This document shows, one piece after another, positions 10,491-20,670 of a stretch of 64,000 nt of DNA. Position numbers and translations under genes: made by a program. The DNA comes from Muscardinus avellanarius. Lineage: Eukaryota; Chordata; Mammalia; Rodentia; Gliridae. The stretch is taken from contig OY726573.1 in NCBI GenBank assembly GCA_963383645.1, forward strand, positions 14,175,989 to 14,239,988. Direction: 5' to 3'. The stretch's first letter is position 1; each line of letters opens with the position of its first letter. The notes under the pieces are model-generated. The model saw only the letters and a list, made by a program, of their open reading frames with translations. It was not told the DNA's origin and searched no databases.

Positions 10491-10891
10491 GTAGTGGGGA
10501 TGGAACCCAAGGGCATTCTACCTCCAAGCTACACCCCAGACCTATTGTTTTTGTTTTGTTTTGTTTTTTTGCGGGTCTGGGGATGGAACCCAGGGACATC
10601 TGATCTCCGAGCTACACCCCCTGCCCTATTTTTTTATTCTTTATTTTGAAACAGGGTCTCACTGAGTTGCAGAGGGCCTCACTAAGTAGCTGAGGTTGTC
10701 CACGAATGAGAATCCTCTGGTCTCAGCCTCTGGAAAGCTGGGATTATAAGTGTGCGCCACCACGCCCAGCTTTTATTTTCTACTTTGAGACAGGGTCTTG
10801 CTAAGTGGCTGATGCTTGCCTTGAACCTGGGATTCTCCTGTCTCGGCCTCCAAGGTCCTGGGATTTCAGGTGTGCGCCACCACATCTGGCT
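10491..10891 (-). repeat. Older B1-dID SINE split by a younger copy
   Basis: The ID half is 10491-10545 and the B1 half is 10772-10891. The guest copy occupies the linker in the same orientation. Confidence 0.86.
10568..10771 (-). repeat. B1-dID SINE, subfamily 3
   Basis: A full antisense copy from GCGGGTCTGGGGATGGAACC to CCACCACGCCCAGCT, inside the linker of the 10491-10891 copy. Confidence 0.9.
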
Positions 10892-10974
10892 CTGCCAAGC
10901 AAGAGGACACGAGTTGCCCCCTCTCGGAAAAAAAAAAAAAAAAAAAAAGCCTTAAATCAGTGGTGATTTTCCCC

Positions 10975-11148
10975 CCTTTGGCAGAAATGGGGGTCAAACC
11001 CAGGCTGCCCTCGCCCACGCTGGACCAGTTCTCTGCCGCTGAGCGGTACCTTTAGCTTTGTTTTGTTTTGAAACAGAGTTCGGCTAAGTTGCCGAGGCTG
11101 GCCTGGAACTGGGGATCCTCCTGCCTCAGTTTTGCCACTGTGTCCGGC
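10975..11148 (-). repeat. Old B1-dID-like SINE
   Basis: A highly diverged antisense copy: GGGTCAAACCCAGGCTG, then TTTTGAAACAGAGTTCGGCT and GCCACTGTGTCCGGCC. Confidence 0.7.
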
Positions 11149-11360
11149 CAAAGTGACTCTTCTAGAATGATCTCAAAGTGTCATCAGGTTTAACCCAGCC
11201 GCCAGCTTTCCTGCAGACGCTCGGAAACGAGGCCTTCCGGGGTCTGGGGTGGTGATGGTGGGGACTGGCTCTTTAAGAGTTTGCATGATACCTGGCTATA
11301 GGAATTCCATTCTGCTTTGGTCGGGCCAAACAGTGGCTTCCCATAAACCCACACCAAGCC
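11149..11360. other. Single-copy-looking intron sequence
   Basis: No recognised repeat or exon. Confidence 0.5.
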
Positions 11361-11367
11361 TGCCTAT

Positions 11368-11414
<47 letters not shown>

Positions 11415-11417
11415 TTG
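11361..11417 (+). repeat. (TTTA)n microsatellite
   Basis: About 14 perfect TTTA units. Confidence 0.97.
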
Positions 11418-13961
11418 CAGCATGTGAAAATCCCCCGAGTCCAATGGATCTTCTAGAAACCCCAATTCAGGCAAATATTAATAAAAATGACCTGTTTCCC
11501 TCCCCCCCAAAAAAGAGAATAGGGGTTAGCTGGAGAGTGGTGAGAGGCCCCCCCTTGGGGTGCAGGGTGACAAATATACCCCCTGACTTTCTCATGGGTT
11601 CCAGCTTGCTGTCTTTGGGGCATGCTGCATTAGTTGGGTAGATCGCCTCAACCTGAACCCCAGGATGCTCTCCGCCGCCCCAGAGGGATCATACAACCCG
11701 GGTTGCCGGGGAGCAGGAAGGGCCCCGCGGGACAAGGGCCGCAGGCAGGGTACCAGGACAGCTGAGATGCTGGCTCTGTGACCCCCGCAGCTGTGGGCGC
11801 GTCGCTACCCGACTCTGCGGCTCCTACTCCTCATTTATTGAGAGTAAGAGTCTGTAATCTTTTCAAATCCCAGTTAGATGAAGTCTGGTTTATAATAAGC
11901 ACTAAAGGAGAATGTCAGCTCTCATTATTTTTTTACTCTAATTTAAGAAGCATGACAGAAAACCAATTTCATTGTATTACTGGCACATCTAAAAAAAATT
12001 TTTTTTTAAATTTCGGTAACCTAAAGATATTATTTACTCAAGTATGTCCTTGGTTCACCCAGTAACGATTGACCGGCGGACTCGTCAGTCTCTGAGGTTA
12101 AATAGTTTACGATTTATGTGTTTATCGTCCCTCTAATTCCCCATTTTGTCCCCAGGGCCCAGGATGGACACGGGCCCTCAGGACATATTTGTTGAAAGAA
12201 TAAAACAGAAATATGCCCAGCGGCCACTGCCGAGTGGCCAAAGTAACCCACAGCCCCACTGATTCCTGCAGACGCCCCAGGGCCCAGCGAAGGCCCCCAT
12301 GCCACAGAGCCAGTCCAGCCTGAAGACCCCGCACCAGCGAGCTAGTCCGAGTCCACCGTAGAAAAGCAAAAGCTAAAAGCAGGATTCTGGAGGGTGGGAG
12401 ACCATCTTGGATGCGCTGCCAGACACCAAAAGCGAAGCTGGTGGCCTCGGCTGCCTGCCTGGGGAGGCCGATACAGCTGCCCTCTCCGGGGAAGTAGGAA
12501 AGGCCCTGGTGTTCTGTTTGGACTTGAACCATATAGATGATTCGCAGACCTCGGATACTGGGCCTCTGATTCTAAGGGCAGCTTTTACAGGTGGGGCGAA
12601 GGAGGCTCAGAGGCCAGGAAGCTGAGGGTGAGTAGCCTCCTCCCGGGCTGCCTGGCCTGCAAATGAATCAACCCTGCCTAGCCGGCTGCAGGGACCCCCT
12701 GAAGGGCAACCTCGGGTGTGCTGGGCTGGGCTTCTGGGAGGGGGTCCAGGCCTTTTCTCCTATGGCTGTTGACACCGTGAGTGGCCCCACCCCTTCCACT
12801 CAATGGAGCGGGCCTGCTGCTGGGCTCCTGGGTGGGGTGGCCAGGCTTGGCGAGGTCTCGGGGGCTGCACTGACCACGTGAGGCAAGGGCGCAGCCCCTC
12901 TCCCCTCGGAACAAGAGGGTGCAAATGAGACCTCAGCATGCCCTTTCTTCGTGCTGAACAAGATGGATTGGAAAACAAATTGGCTCAAATAAAGCATGTA
13001 ATTAGATTAAAGGCTCTTGCCCAGAGCCTTCGGGACTGCAGAAAGCCCTCCTGGGCTGGAGATAGGACATCTCGGCCGGCTGAACCAGCTCCTGGACATC
13101 AGGGGTTTCTCTCGACCCTCAGTTGCCTGCCCCCTTCCCGCCATCTCCCCAGCAGTATCAATTATGTGGTGGGGATTGCCTCGTGAAGACTGAAGACGCT
13201 GCCTCATCCTCAGAGGGCAGCCGTGTCTAGCTCACAGGCAGGAACGACAGGGATGGGGGGCTATGCCCGGCCACCAGCACCAACACCCTCTCACTCACGC
13301 TCCCTTTGACCCCCATGGTTCAGAAGGAGGCAGGACAAGCAGCATTGGGACCACCCTTACCACTACACAGGAGAAAAGAGAGGCCCAGAACGTTCTGTGT
13401 CCAAGGCTACCACCAGCGGGGGCCACGTTCAAAAGTATCACTGCCCCTCGCTCCTGCACAGGGCAATCCTGAAGGCTCCGAAGCCGTGGGTGATCTGACG
13501 ACCACTCGTGCTGACCCTTAGCTGTCCCCCATCCCCATGTGGCAGTGCCCCTTCTAAAGGGACCATCCTCTCAGCGTCCCTGTCCTCAGGAAGAACTTCT
13601 GCATGGCCACCTCCATGCCCACCCATCCCCACCAGCATATCTCTTCCCCAGACACTGGCCTCCTGCCCATGGTAACCCCTGCCGCTCCTGCCACCAGCCA
13701 GCCCCAAGAAAATAAAGCCATGTTCACGGCCTGCCAGAGACAGCAGGCCACATTCAACAAGTTGCTGGACCCAGGGAGAAAACCCCTCAACCCCAAATTG
13801 TTTTTGAAAATCTCCATCAAAATGGACAATGAGTTCTGGCCCTTAGTGGCGAATGAGGGCCCAGGCAGGGGAAAAGAGAAGGGAAAAGAGGAAAGTGGAA
13901 AACTCAGAAGTCCTAGTTTGAAAGGCTCGATTATGAGCAACTTATCCCCAGGAATAAAAAC
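11418..13961. other. 2.5-kb SINE-free intron block with possible conserved elements
   Basis: This is one of the longest stretches without a B1-dID. Between 11820 and 12120 the sequence is AT-rich and looks like a conserved noncoding element. Around 12990-13010 is a homeodomain-type TAATTAGATTA. Pieces near 12585-12630 and 13360-13400 resemble MIR (ACAGGTGGGGCGAAGGAGGC-type phrase). Confidence 0.4.
12940..13040. promoter_or_regulatory. Candidate conserved noncoding element with homeodomain-type site
   Basis: CATGTAATTAGATTAAAGGC (about 12995-13014) contains overlapping TAATTA and GATTA cores. It runs into an 8-bp inverted repeat, AAGGCTCT / AGAGCCTT (13010-13017 and 13023-13030). Conservation cannot be judged here. 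Confidence 0.25.
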
Positions 13962-14141
13962 GAGTCAGGCATGGTGGCACATTCCTATAATCCCAGTACT
14001 TGGGAGGCCTAAGAGACAGGAGGATCAAAGGTTGAAGGCCAGCCTTAGCAACTTAGCAAGGCCCTGTTTCAAAATTAAAAATGATAAAAGGGCTGGAGTG
14101 TAGCTCAGAAGTAGAATGCCCTTGGGTTCGATCCTCAGTCC
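13962..14141 (+). repeat. Older B1-dID SINE
   Basis: AGTCAGGCATGGTGGCACAT to GGTTCGATCCTCAGTCC. Confidence 0.88.
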
Positions 14142-14200
14142 AGAAAAACCAACAAAAAATGTGCACCAAGGAAGCGCTGATGGAGAACAGGTGAATTAAG

Positions 14201-14344
14201 TAGAACACAAGCCACCGGTTTCCCTGGAGAAACACAAGGCAGACATCACTAATCAACCACAGCACCTATGGGTAGAACACAAGCCACCGGTTTCCCTGGA
14301 GAAACACGAGGCAGACATCACTAATCAACCACAGCACCTATGGG
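14201..14344. repeat. 72-bp tandem duplication
   Basis: Copies 14201-14272 and 14273-14344 start TAGAACACAAGCCACC and end CACCTATGGG and differ at one site (ACAAGG versus ACGAGG). A shorter 17-bp repeat (GACCTAGAACCTATGGG-like) follows to about 14380. Confidence 0.96.
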
Positions 14345-14754
14345 GACCTAGAACCTATGGGGACCCAGAACCTACGGGGACTCATAATTCACTAAGAGGC
14401 TCCTGGTGGCTTTGTGGATAAGCTGACACATTCTCATCCACTCAGATTCATTCTGTTTCTTGCCATGGACTGCTAGACTGGACATGGACCACAGAACTCA
14501 CCCTCTAGAATCAAAAGGGCTATTTGAAGGCTGCAGACAGGCCTACCCTCGCCCCCAGGGTGGACAGGACAGCGGCGGACTGAGACTCACCAGACTTCTC
14601 TAACTCCCCAAAGGGGTCTCAGATCTACCTCTGGAACCACCCAGCACAGGCCCACCTGTTTAACCAAGAACTGCCCTCAAGACTTTTAGAGAAAGCACCC
14701 CTCCGGCATGCCGCTGTCCCCTCGGCCCGGCCTCTCTGGTCCTCGGGGTGTGCT
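14345..14754. other. Single-copy-looking intron sequence
   Basis: No recognised repeat beyond the short 17-bp echoes at the left edge. Confidence 0.5.
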
Positions 14755-14845
14755 TTTTGGTTTGGGGTGGTGCCAGGGATGGCACCCAAGGCCTAATGTG
14801 TGCTAGGCAAGCGCTTCACCACTGAGCCACCTCTCAGCCCTGTTC
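14755..14845 (-). repeat. ID SINE, antisense
   Basis: It has the true ID arrangement with GTGCTAGGCAAGCGCTTCAC and CACTGAGCCAC. The B1-dID copies have lost this central part. Confidence 0.82.
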
Positions 14846-15119
14846 CTCAGCTCTTGACGTGAGAACTGATTAATCCCGCCCATTTCCCCTTGACCTTACA
14901 GATAACTAGGTGGGTTGGGAAGCCATTTCAGGTTCTTTGGGAGGCAAGTGTAACGAGCCAGTTTGCTGTTGGCCTTAGTTCTCTGGGATTCAGGTGAGAG
15001 CCGGGGGACAGCTCTATTTGCTATCACAAAGGAAACCCCTCTGGTCTTCACTCAGAGCACCACATTCTTTGTTTATAAACACTGACGGTAAATCCTATTG
15101 CCATTACTTTCCCAGAACA
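14846..15119. other. Single-copy-looking intron sequence
   Basis: No recognised repeat. Confidence 0.45.
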
Positions 15120-15228
15120 GAGTTGATTAGGGTTTATGTACAGCTATCCCTCAGTATCCATAGGGGATTAGTTCCAGAACCATTCACAGATGTGCAGACA
15201 ATTAAGTCCCTTATTAAGAAAGAGAGCC

Positions 15229-15466
15229 AGGCCTGGCATGGTGGTGCACGCTTGTAATCCCAGCATTTGGGAGGCAGAGACCGGAGGATCGCGGTTCGCG
15301 GACAGCCTCAGCTACTTAGTGAGGCCCTTCCCAACTCAGAGAGACCCTGTTTCAAAATAAAGAATAAAAAATAGGGCAGCGGGTGTAGCTCAGAGGTAGA
15401 ATGCTCCTGGGTTCTATCCCCAGTACTGAAAAAAAATAGATAGATAGATAGATAGATAGATCGATA
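15229..15466 (+). repeat. B1-dID SINE with (GATA)n tail
   Basis: CTGGCATGGTGGTGCACGCT to CTATCCCCAGTACTG; related to subfamily 3 (GGGCAGCGGGTGTAG). The tail is (GATA)n at about 15437-15464. Confidence 0.9.
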
Positions 15467-15878
15467 GAGCCAAGTACTTGGGAGGCTGAAACAGCAGGAT
15501 TGCCGTCTCAGCAATTTAGTGAGATTCTCAGCAACTTGGTGAGATTCTATTTCAAAATAAAAAATAAAATAGGGCTGGGGCGTGGCTTGGAGGTAGAACG
15601 CTGACTTGCTGGCTTGCTTTGTGGTACTGAGGATTGAATCCAGGGGCATTCTACCTCTGAGCTATACCCCAGCCCTATTTTATCTTTATTTTGAAACAGG
15701 GTCTCACTAAGTTTTGGGGGGGGGGGGGCTTCACTAAGTAGCTGAGGCTGTCCTCGAATCTGGCTCCTCCTGTCTCAGCCTCCCAAGTACTGGGATTACG
15801 GGCGTGCAGCACCATTCCCGGCATGAGATGCTCTTTCTCAATCTCCAGTACCACAAACAAACAAACAAACAAACAAAC
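15467..15878 (+). repeat. Older B1-dID SINE interrupted by an antisense copy
   Basis: The 5'-truncated main part is 15467-15606. A short end with CAATCTCCAGTACC and (CAAA)n at 15825-15878 may be its displaced tail. This is the one nested case with opposite orientation. Confidence 0.7.
15620..15824 (-). repeat. B1-dID SINE
   Basis: GTGGTACTGAGGATTGAATC to CAGCACCATTCCCGGC, with a 13-nt G run in the B1 half. Confidence 0.87.
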
Positions 15879-16232
15879 CACTATAAAACCGGAGTCATAT
15901 TTTCCCATGACCTACATACAGCCTCCTGTATGCTGTAAACCACCTCTAAATTACTTATAATGTAAATGCTATGAAACAGTTCCCATCACTTGGGGAATAA
16001 CGAAAAGAAAAAAAACCCGCACGCGTGCAGTACAGATGCAATTACTTTTTTTTCAAATATTTTCTTATTTGGGGTTAGTTCACCCCATGGATGCAGATCC
16101 CGCGGCCAAGGAGATGAGGGAATTGGAGGCTGGGGATGGACACCTGCAGGAAGAAGAAACCGCTAGCAAACAGAGGAAAGAGAAGAGAAAGATAATGACG
16201 CCGCTGTGACACGCGGCTGCAGAAAGACTAAA

Positions 16233-16468
16233 GGCATGCCGGGCGCGGTGGCGCATGCTTGTCATCCCCACGCTTGGGAGGCAGAGACAGGAGGATGGCG
16301 CTGGTTCGGAGCCAGCCTCGCTGGCTTAAGAGACCCTGTTTCCAAATAAAATATAAAATAGGTCTGGGAGTGTAGCCCGTGGGAGTGTATACCGGAGGTA
16401 GAAGGGCTTCCAGGAACCCCAGTACCACCAAAAAAAAAAAAAAAAAGAAAAACAAAAACAAAAACAAA
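16233..16468 (+). repeat. B1-dID SINE, subfamily 1, with target-site duplication
   Basis: The copy begins GCCGGGCGCGGTGGCGCATG. The 12-bp duplication AGAAAGACTAAA flanks it (16221-16232 and 16469-16480). The ID half carries TTCCAGGAA at 16408-16416. Confidence 0.95.
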
Positions 16469-16480
16469 AGAAAGACTAAA

Positions 16481-16790
16481 AGCTGTTTCAAACAGTGGCA
16501 TCCTTCCAAAGACAGCTGCGCCAGGTGCGGGGCACTGGCGGACGGCGCAGCTCCTCTCCAATGGACGGACCATCCGAGGGGTGAAGGGTGTGCATCCAAC
16601 GCGGAGCGCTTACCAGGGCAAGAAGGCTGCGGTATGTCTGTCCGGGGAGGACCGCCACCCCACCTGTTTCTAAGAGCGCTATGGCATGTCCACGCACAAG
16701 GTCCCAGACATCCAGAAACTGTGTTTATGGGATGTCACTCATGCCAGACGGTCTCATGACCATTGCAGATACCGAAGGACCTGGCCAACA
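16481..16790. other. Single-copy-looking intron sequence
   Basis: No recognised repeat. Confidence 0.45.
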
Positions 16791-16819
16791 AGATCAACCC
16801 TGCCCCCTTTCCCATGCAA

Positions 16820-17310
16820 AGTCAAGTTCTCCTATCCCTTCCAGGCTGAGTCGCTGAAATGTTTGGGGCTAGGAGCATCTGGTACTTTAAAATTTTCAGA
16901 CTTTGGAATATCTGCATATACAGAATGAGACATCTTGGGGAAGGGACTCAAGTTCGAATATAAAATTCATTTGTGTTTCATATATATCTTACACATGTGC
17001 TTGAAAGTCATTTGTGTGTGTGTGTGTGTGTGTGTGTGGTACTGGGGTGGAACCCCAGGGGCTTTTCTACCTCCGGGCTATACTCCCAGATCTATTTTGT
17101 ATTTTATTTGGAAATAGGGTCTCACTAAGTTGCTGAGAGCCTCACTAAGTAGCTGAGGCTGGCTTCGAACCTATGTGAACCTCCTGTCTCAGCCTCCCAA
17201 GCGCGGGGGATTATAAGCGTGCACCACCACACCCGGCCTGAAAGTCATTTTATATAATGGTTTTGGTGCCCGCAATTTGACTGTAACCCATTGTGAGCTC
17301 AGTTCTGAGC
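16820..17310 (+). mobile_element. Tigger-like DNA transposon fragment split by a SINE
   Basis: Phrases such as GACTTTGGAATATCTGCATA and GAGACATCTTGGGGAAGGGA resemble old mammalian Tigger-type elements. It resumes after the SINE at 17239 (TGAAAGTCATTTTATATAAT). Confidence 0.5.
17014..17238 (-). repeat. B1-dID SINE, subfamily 2, with target-site duplication and (TG)n
   Basis: TGAAAGTCATTT is present at 17002-17013 and 17239-17250. The tail has become (TG)n. The copy is full length and ends CACCACACCCGGCC. Confidence 0.95.
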
Positions 17311-17313
17311 ACC

Positions 17314-17492
17314 TCCTCCCTTGGGAGGCTGAGACAGGAGGATTGCAGGTTTGAGGCCAGCCTCAGCACTTTAACAAGACTCAACAACCTAGTGCGATCC
17401 TGTTCCTGAACAAAAAAAAAAAAAAAAAGAGAGAGAAAGAAAGAACTGGGGGTGTATTTAGGAGGTAGACTGCATGTGTTCACATCCTGTTA
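17314..17492 (+). repeat. 5'-truncated older B1-dID SINE
   Basis: CTTGGGAGGCTGAGACAGGA through an A/GA-rich linker to a weak ID half ending near 17492. Confidence 0.78.
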
Positions 17493-17522
17493 GTATTGTA
17501 AGTAATCTAGAGATGATCTATA

Positions 17523-17985
17523 AAGCTGGGCAGGGCAGGCTTGCAATCCCAGTACTTGGGAGGCTAAGACAGGAGGATCACAGGTTCGCGGCCAGCCTCA
17601 GCTACTTAGTGAGGTCCTCGGCAACTTAGTGAGACTCTGTTTAAAATAAAAAGAAGCCAGGCATAGTGGCACATGCTTGTAATCCCAGCATTTGAGAGGC
17701 TAAGACAGGAGGATCCGTGTTCACGGCTAGCCTCAGCTATTTACTGAGGTCCTTTACAACTCAGTGAGACCCTGTTTCAAAAATGAATAGAAAATAGGGC
17801 TGGGGGTGTAGCTCGGAGGTAGAATGCTGCTGAGTTCCATCCCAGTACCATAAATAAATAAACAAGTAAATAAATAGATAAATATAAATAAAAAGAATAA
17901 AAAATAGGTCTGGGGGTGTAACTCAGAGGTAGAATGGCCCTGGGTTCAATCCCCAGTACCGCAAAAAAAAAAAAAAAAAAAATTT
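17523..17985 (+). repeat. B1-dID SINE split by another copy
   Basis: The B1 half is 17523-17654 and the ID half is 17896-17962 followed by an A run. The guest sits in the linker in the same orientation. Confidence 0.9.
17655..17895 (+). repeat. B1-dID SINE with (AAAT)n tail
   Basis: AAGCCAGGCATAGTGGCACA to CCATCCCAGTACC, then an AAAT-type repeat. Confidence 0.9.
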
Positions 17986-18769
17986 AAAATTAAAAGAGAT
18001 GAGTTACAGTTAAATGGTAGGGTTGCATAGGTTCTCTGCGAACGCTGCATAAATACCACATGTCCCTTTACGTGGGGGACTTGAGCATCTGCAGATCTGG
18101 GTAGCCTGGGATGGGGATGCCGGAACCAATCCCCAGCGGATGCTCACGGACCAGCACGTCACCCTCCGTTGTCTGCCATCTGTGCCACTAGGAAACAGCC
18201 GCCCATCTGGAGGGGTAACCAGCCACCTCAGGCTTGAGACTTCATTCATTAGGCAGCGCAAGGCCCGGCAGGCCCTTAGCAATGCCCGCCGAGGGCTCCG
18301 CAGATGTGATGGGCTGGGGTAACTGTTAACTACCCGAGTCAGAATCATCTATGGTACCCGCAGGGCTTCCTCACGCAGTTACCCCCCCTCCCCCGAGTCT
18401 CCTGAAGCAAACTCCTTGTCCCGTTAACCTCCATAGCCCAGCACCTAGCACTGCGTGGATGTATGGCCGGTGAATTAATGAACAGGGAACTGATGCCCGG
18501 ACAGACACACAGACGCTCTGGACAGGCAGGGAAGTACGCAACGCCACCACACCAAGCCTGGCCGAACAAGAAATCGCCCGTTTTTCGGGCCGCAGCCCAG
18601 AGGAGGCCAAGGATTGACAGCGCGCAGGACCCGCGTTTCCTAAGCCCTTCCAAATTGCTGCAAAGCCTGAACCTGCCTCCATCGGTCTGCGGCTGCTAAT
18701 CCTCTCTAACAGCTCTGCGCCCCCATTCTATCTCCCGCTTGGCGGGCAGAGTTATCCTGTGTGCTGGCT

Positions 18770-18965
18770 TTTAATAAGCCGAAGCCATTGGGGCGCCGTA
18801 TTCACTGCAAGCTGCTCCCACCGGGCCCGCCCCATGGGGTCTCCTTGTCCGCGCTCCCGGCGAACAGGGGATTTTGTGTTCGGCAGGAGAGACAAAGCGG
18901 TCCCAACAGGGATCCGGTCGGCTCTCTGTCCGCTCCTCCGGCGAGAGCCAACAGCGGACATGAAC
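18770..18965. promoter_or_regulatory. Small CpG-dense segment, possible regulatory element
   Basis: CpG dinucleotides are frequent compared with the flanking intron (for example GGCGCCG, CCCGGCG, TCCGGTCGG), and an inverted CCAAT box (CCATTGG) lies near 18784. It is too short for a standard CpG island and has no adjoining exon. Confidence 0.25.
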
Positions 18966-19051
18966 TGGAATGTCTGTTGGCACTAAAGGGGATTCAGGTC
19001 ATGAAAGAGAGGGACGCTCGCGGCCCTGCAGCGTCCGCCCAGCTGGTTGCT

Positions 19052-19116
19052 GGCTGGTTAGCTCACTGGTTAAGCCAGCGCCCGTGAGGTCATGCCTGGG
19101 AACCTGGTGGTGGCCA
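19052..19116 (+). other. tRNA-like sequence, probably a decayed tRNA-derived SINE or pseudogene
   Basis: GGCTGGTTAGCTCACTGGTT matches the 5' part and A box of tRNA-Ile-like genes. The B-box region (GGTCATGCCTGGGAACC) is poor and no anticodon arm is recognisable, so it is not a functional tRNA gene. Confidence 0.3.
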
Positions 19117-19456
19117 GAGTGTAGGCTGCCTTCCCTCCCCAAAGCTAGGCCGCTGTCTGGCAGGAAGCACACTCCCGGGCTTAACTGTATCCTACACAAA
19201 GAAGAGATCCTTAAGAACCGTCTCACATTCTGATGCCAATTGCTACAGGGCCACGGTGACAGGTGGCCAGAGATGCCTCTGAAGCTGGCAGAGCGATCTG
19301 TGGCAAAGACCCCGTGCGGTTACCAAAGACAAGTCTGTCGACCTCCTGAGCTTATGGACTACATTACCCAGCACCCCTTGCAGCAAGGTGTGATCACATG
19401 ACCGAGTGGTGGCCAATGGAACGCGAGTACAAGTGAAGCCCGTCACAGTCTTCCAA

Positions 19457-19575
19457 GAGGTGTGCTTGAGGGGGCACACCTGTCATCCCAGTACTTGGGA
19501 GGCCGAGACAGGAAGACCACGGGTTCAAGACCAGCCTCAGCAACTTAGCAAAGCCCCTCAGCAAGTTAACAAGAG
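19457..19575 (+). repeat. B1-half SINE fragment, old
   Basis: CACACCTGTCATCCCAGTAC to AACTTAGCAAAGCCCCTCAG; no ID half follows. Confidence 0.75.
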
Positions 19576-19884
19576 AGAGCGGGGTCTTTAGAGATATAGT
19601 TACAATACGAGGCCTGCCTGATCCACACAGCTTCATGAGAAAGAGAGAGAGAACTCAGGAGAGTGGCAGCAGCAGGAGTAGCGGGTACGGTAGGAAACGA
19701 GATGCGAGAAATCGACAATGCTGTCATTACTGACCAGTAGGACATGAGGCGAGAGATGGAGCCCCAGAGACCAACCAGCGGGTCTTTCTAGAGCATTCAG
19801 CTGTTGGAGACTGGATGAGACAGAAACCCACAGATGGCTCCCAGGTCCCAAGAAAATTCCCATCAAATGACTTGCCAAGTACAG
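19576..19884. other. Single-copy-looking intron sequence
   Basis: No recognised repeat. Confidence 0.45.
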
Positions 19885-20162
19885 ATGCCCCTTGGTATCA
19901 GAGGGGAGCTGCTTCCAGCAATCCCCGTGGACATCAAAGCCCTTGGATGCTCAAGTCCCTTCTATAAAATAGCACAGTATCTGCAATAGGACGTATGCAC
20001 ATCCTCCAGATAGGTTGACATCTCGAGGTTACTTATCATATATAATGCAATGTAAATGCTATGCAAATAGCCTAAGTTATGAAGCATCGTCTAGAAACTA
20101 AGGACAAGGAAAAAGGTCTGCACAAGTTCAGTACACGGGCATTTTTTTAAAAACACTTTTTG

Positions 20163-20340
20163 AAGCCAGGCGTGGTGGCACGCGCCCGTGATCCCAGTAC
20201 TGGGGAGGCTGAGACAGGAGGGACTGCGGGTTTGAGGATAACCTCAGCAAGACCCTGTTTCAAAATAGAAAATAAAGAAGGCTGGGGGTGCAGCTAAGAA
20301 ATGGAATGCCTCTGGGGCCAACCCCTAGTACCAAAGAGAA
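20163..20340 (+). repeat. Older B1-dID SINE
   Basis: AAGCCAGGCGTGGTGGCACG to CAACCCCTAGTACC, with a shortened B1 half. Confidence 0.87.
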
Positions 20341-20381
20341 AAAAGTAAAACGAAAGAAGAGAAGAGAAAAAGAAAAGCATT

Positions 20382-20588
20382 TTTTGTGTGGTACTGGGAA
20401 TGGAACCCAGGGGCATTCTACCTCTGAGCTACACCCCCAGTCCTATTTTTTACTCTTCATCTTGAAACGGGGTCTCACTGAGTTATAAAGGGGCTCACTA
20501 TAAGTAGCTGAAGCTGGCTGCAAACTGCGATCCTCCCATCCCAGCCTCCCAAATGCTGGGATTACCAGTGGGCGCCACCAGGCCCTGC
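20382..20588 (-). repeat. B1-dID SINE
   Basis: GTGGTACTGGGAATGGAACC to GGGCGCCACCAGGCCCTG, inserted in opposite orientation beside the previous copy. Confidence 0.88.
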
Positions 20589-20670
20589 AGAAAAAGTATT
20601 TTTTGTTATGTAGTTAGTTGACCCTGCGGGTACAGAGAGATGACCATGCAGATGTGGGGGGCATCCAGCC

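Larger units (their letters stand above)
15120..16090 (-). mobile_element. Tigger/MER2-like DNA transposon split by SINEs
   Basis: Left part 15125-15225 (CTATCCCTCAGTATCCATAG, TCCAGAACCATTCACAGATG) and right part about 15890-16090 (TAAATTACTTATAATGTAAA, GGATGCAGATCCCGCGG) fit an antisense MER2-type element. Three SINEs (15229-15878) lie between. Family from memory. Confidence 0.65.
17490..18150 (+). mobile_element. Tigger/MER2-like DNA transposon split by SINEs
   Basis: TTGTAAGTAATCTAGAGATG (17493-17512) and, after the SINEs, GGGGGACTTGAGCATCTGCA and GGAACCAATCCCCAGCGGAT (about 18080-18140) are MER2-type phrases in the correct order. Confidence 0.7.
18151..19456. other. SINE-free intron block with L2-like piece and CpG cluster
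   Basis: At 18420-18490 the order CATAGCCCAGCACCTAGCAC ... GGTGAATTAATGAAC resembles the 3' end of L2. A CpG-dense part lies at about 18770-18965. A tRNA-like stretch is at 19052-19116. No exon was found. Confidence 0.4.
19885..20670 (-). mobile_element. Tigger/MER2-like DNA transposon split by two SINEs
   Basis: CTTGGATGCTCAAGTCCCTT, TAAAATAGCACAGTATCTGC and ATGCAATGTAAATGCTATGC (19930-20070) fit antisense MER2. It resumes near 20595 (GTTATGTAGTTAGTTGACCC) beyond the SINEs. Confidence 0.7.

Noticed and set aside
14755..14845. ID element as a functional tRNA-Ala or BC1-like RNA gene
   Set aside because: It is a diverged retroposed copy without tRNA cloverleaf integrity.
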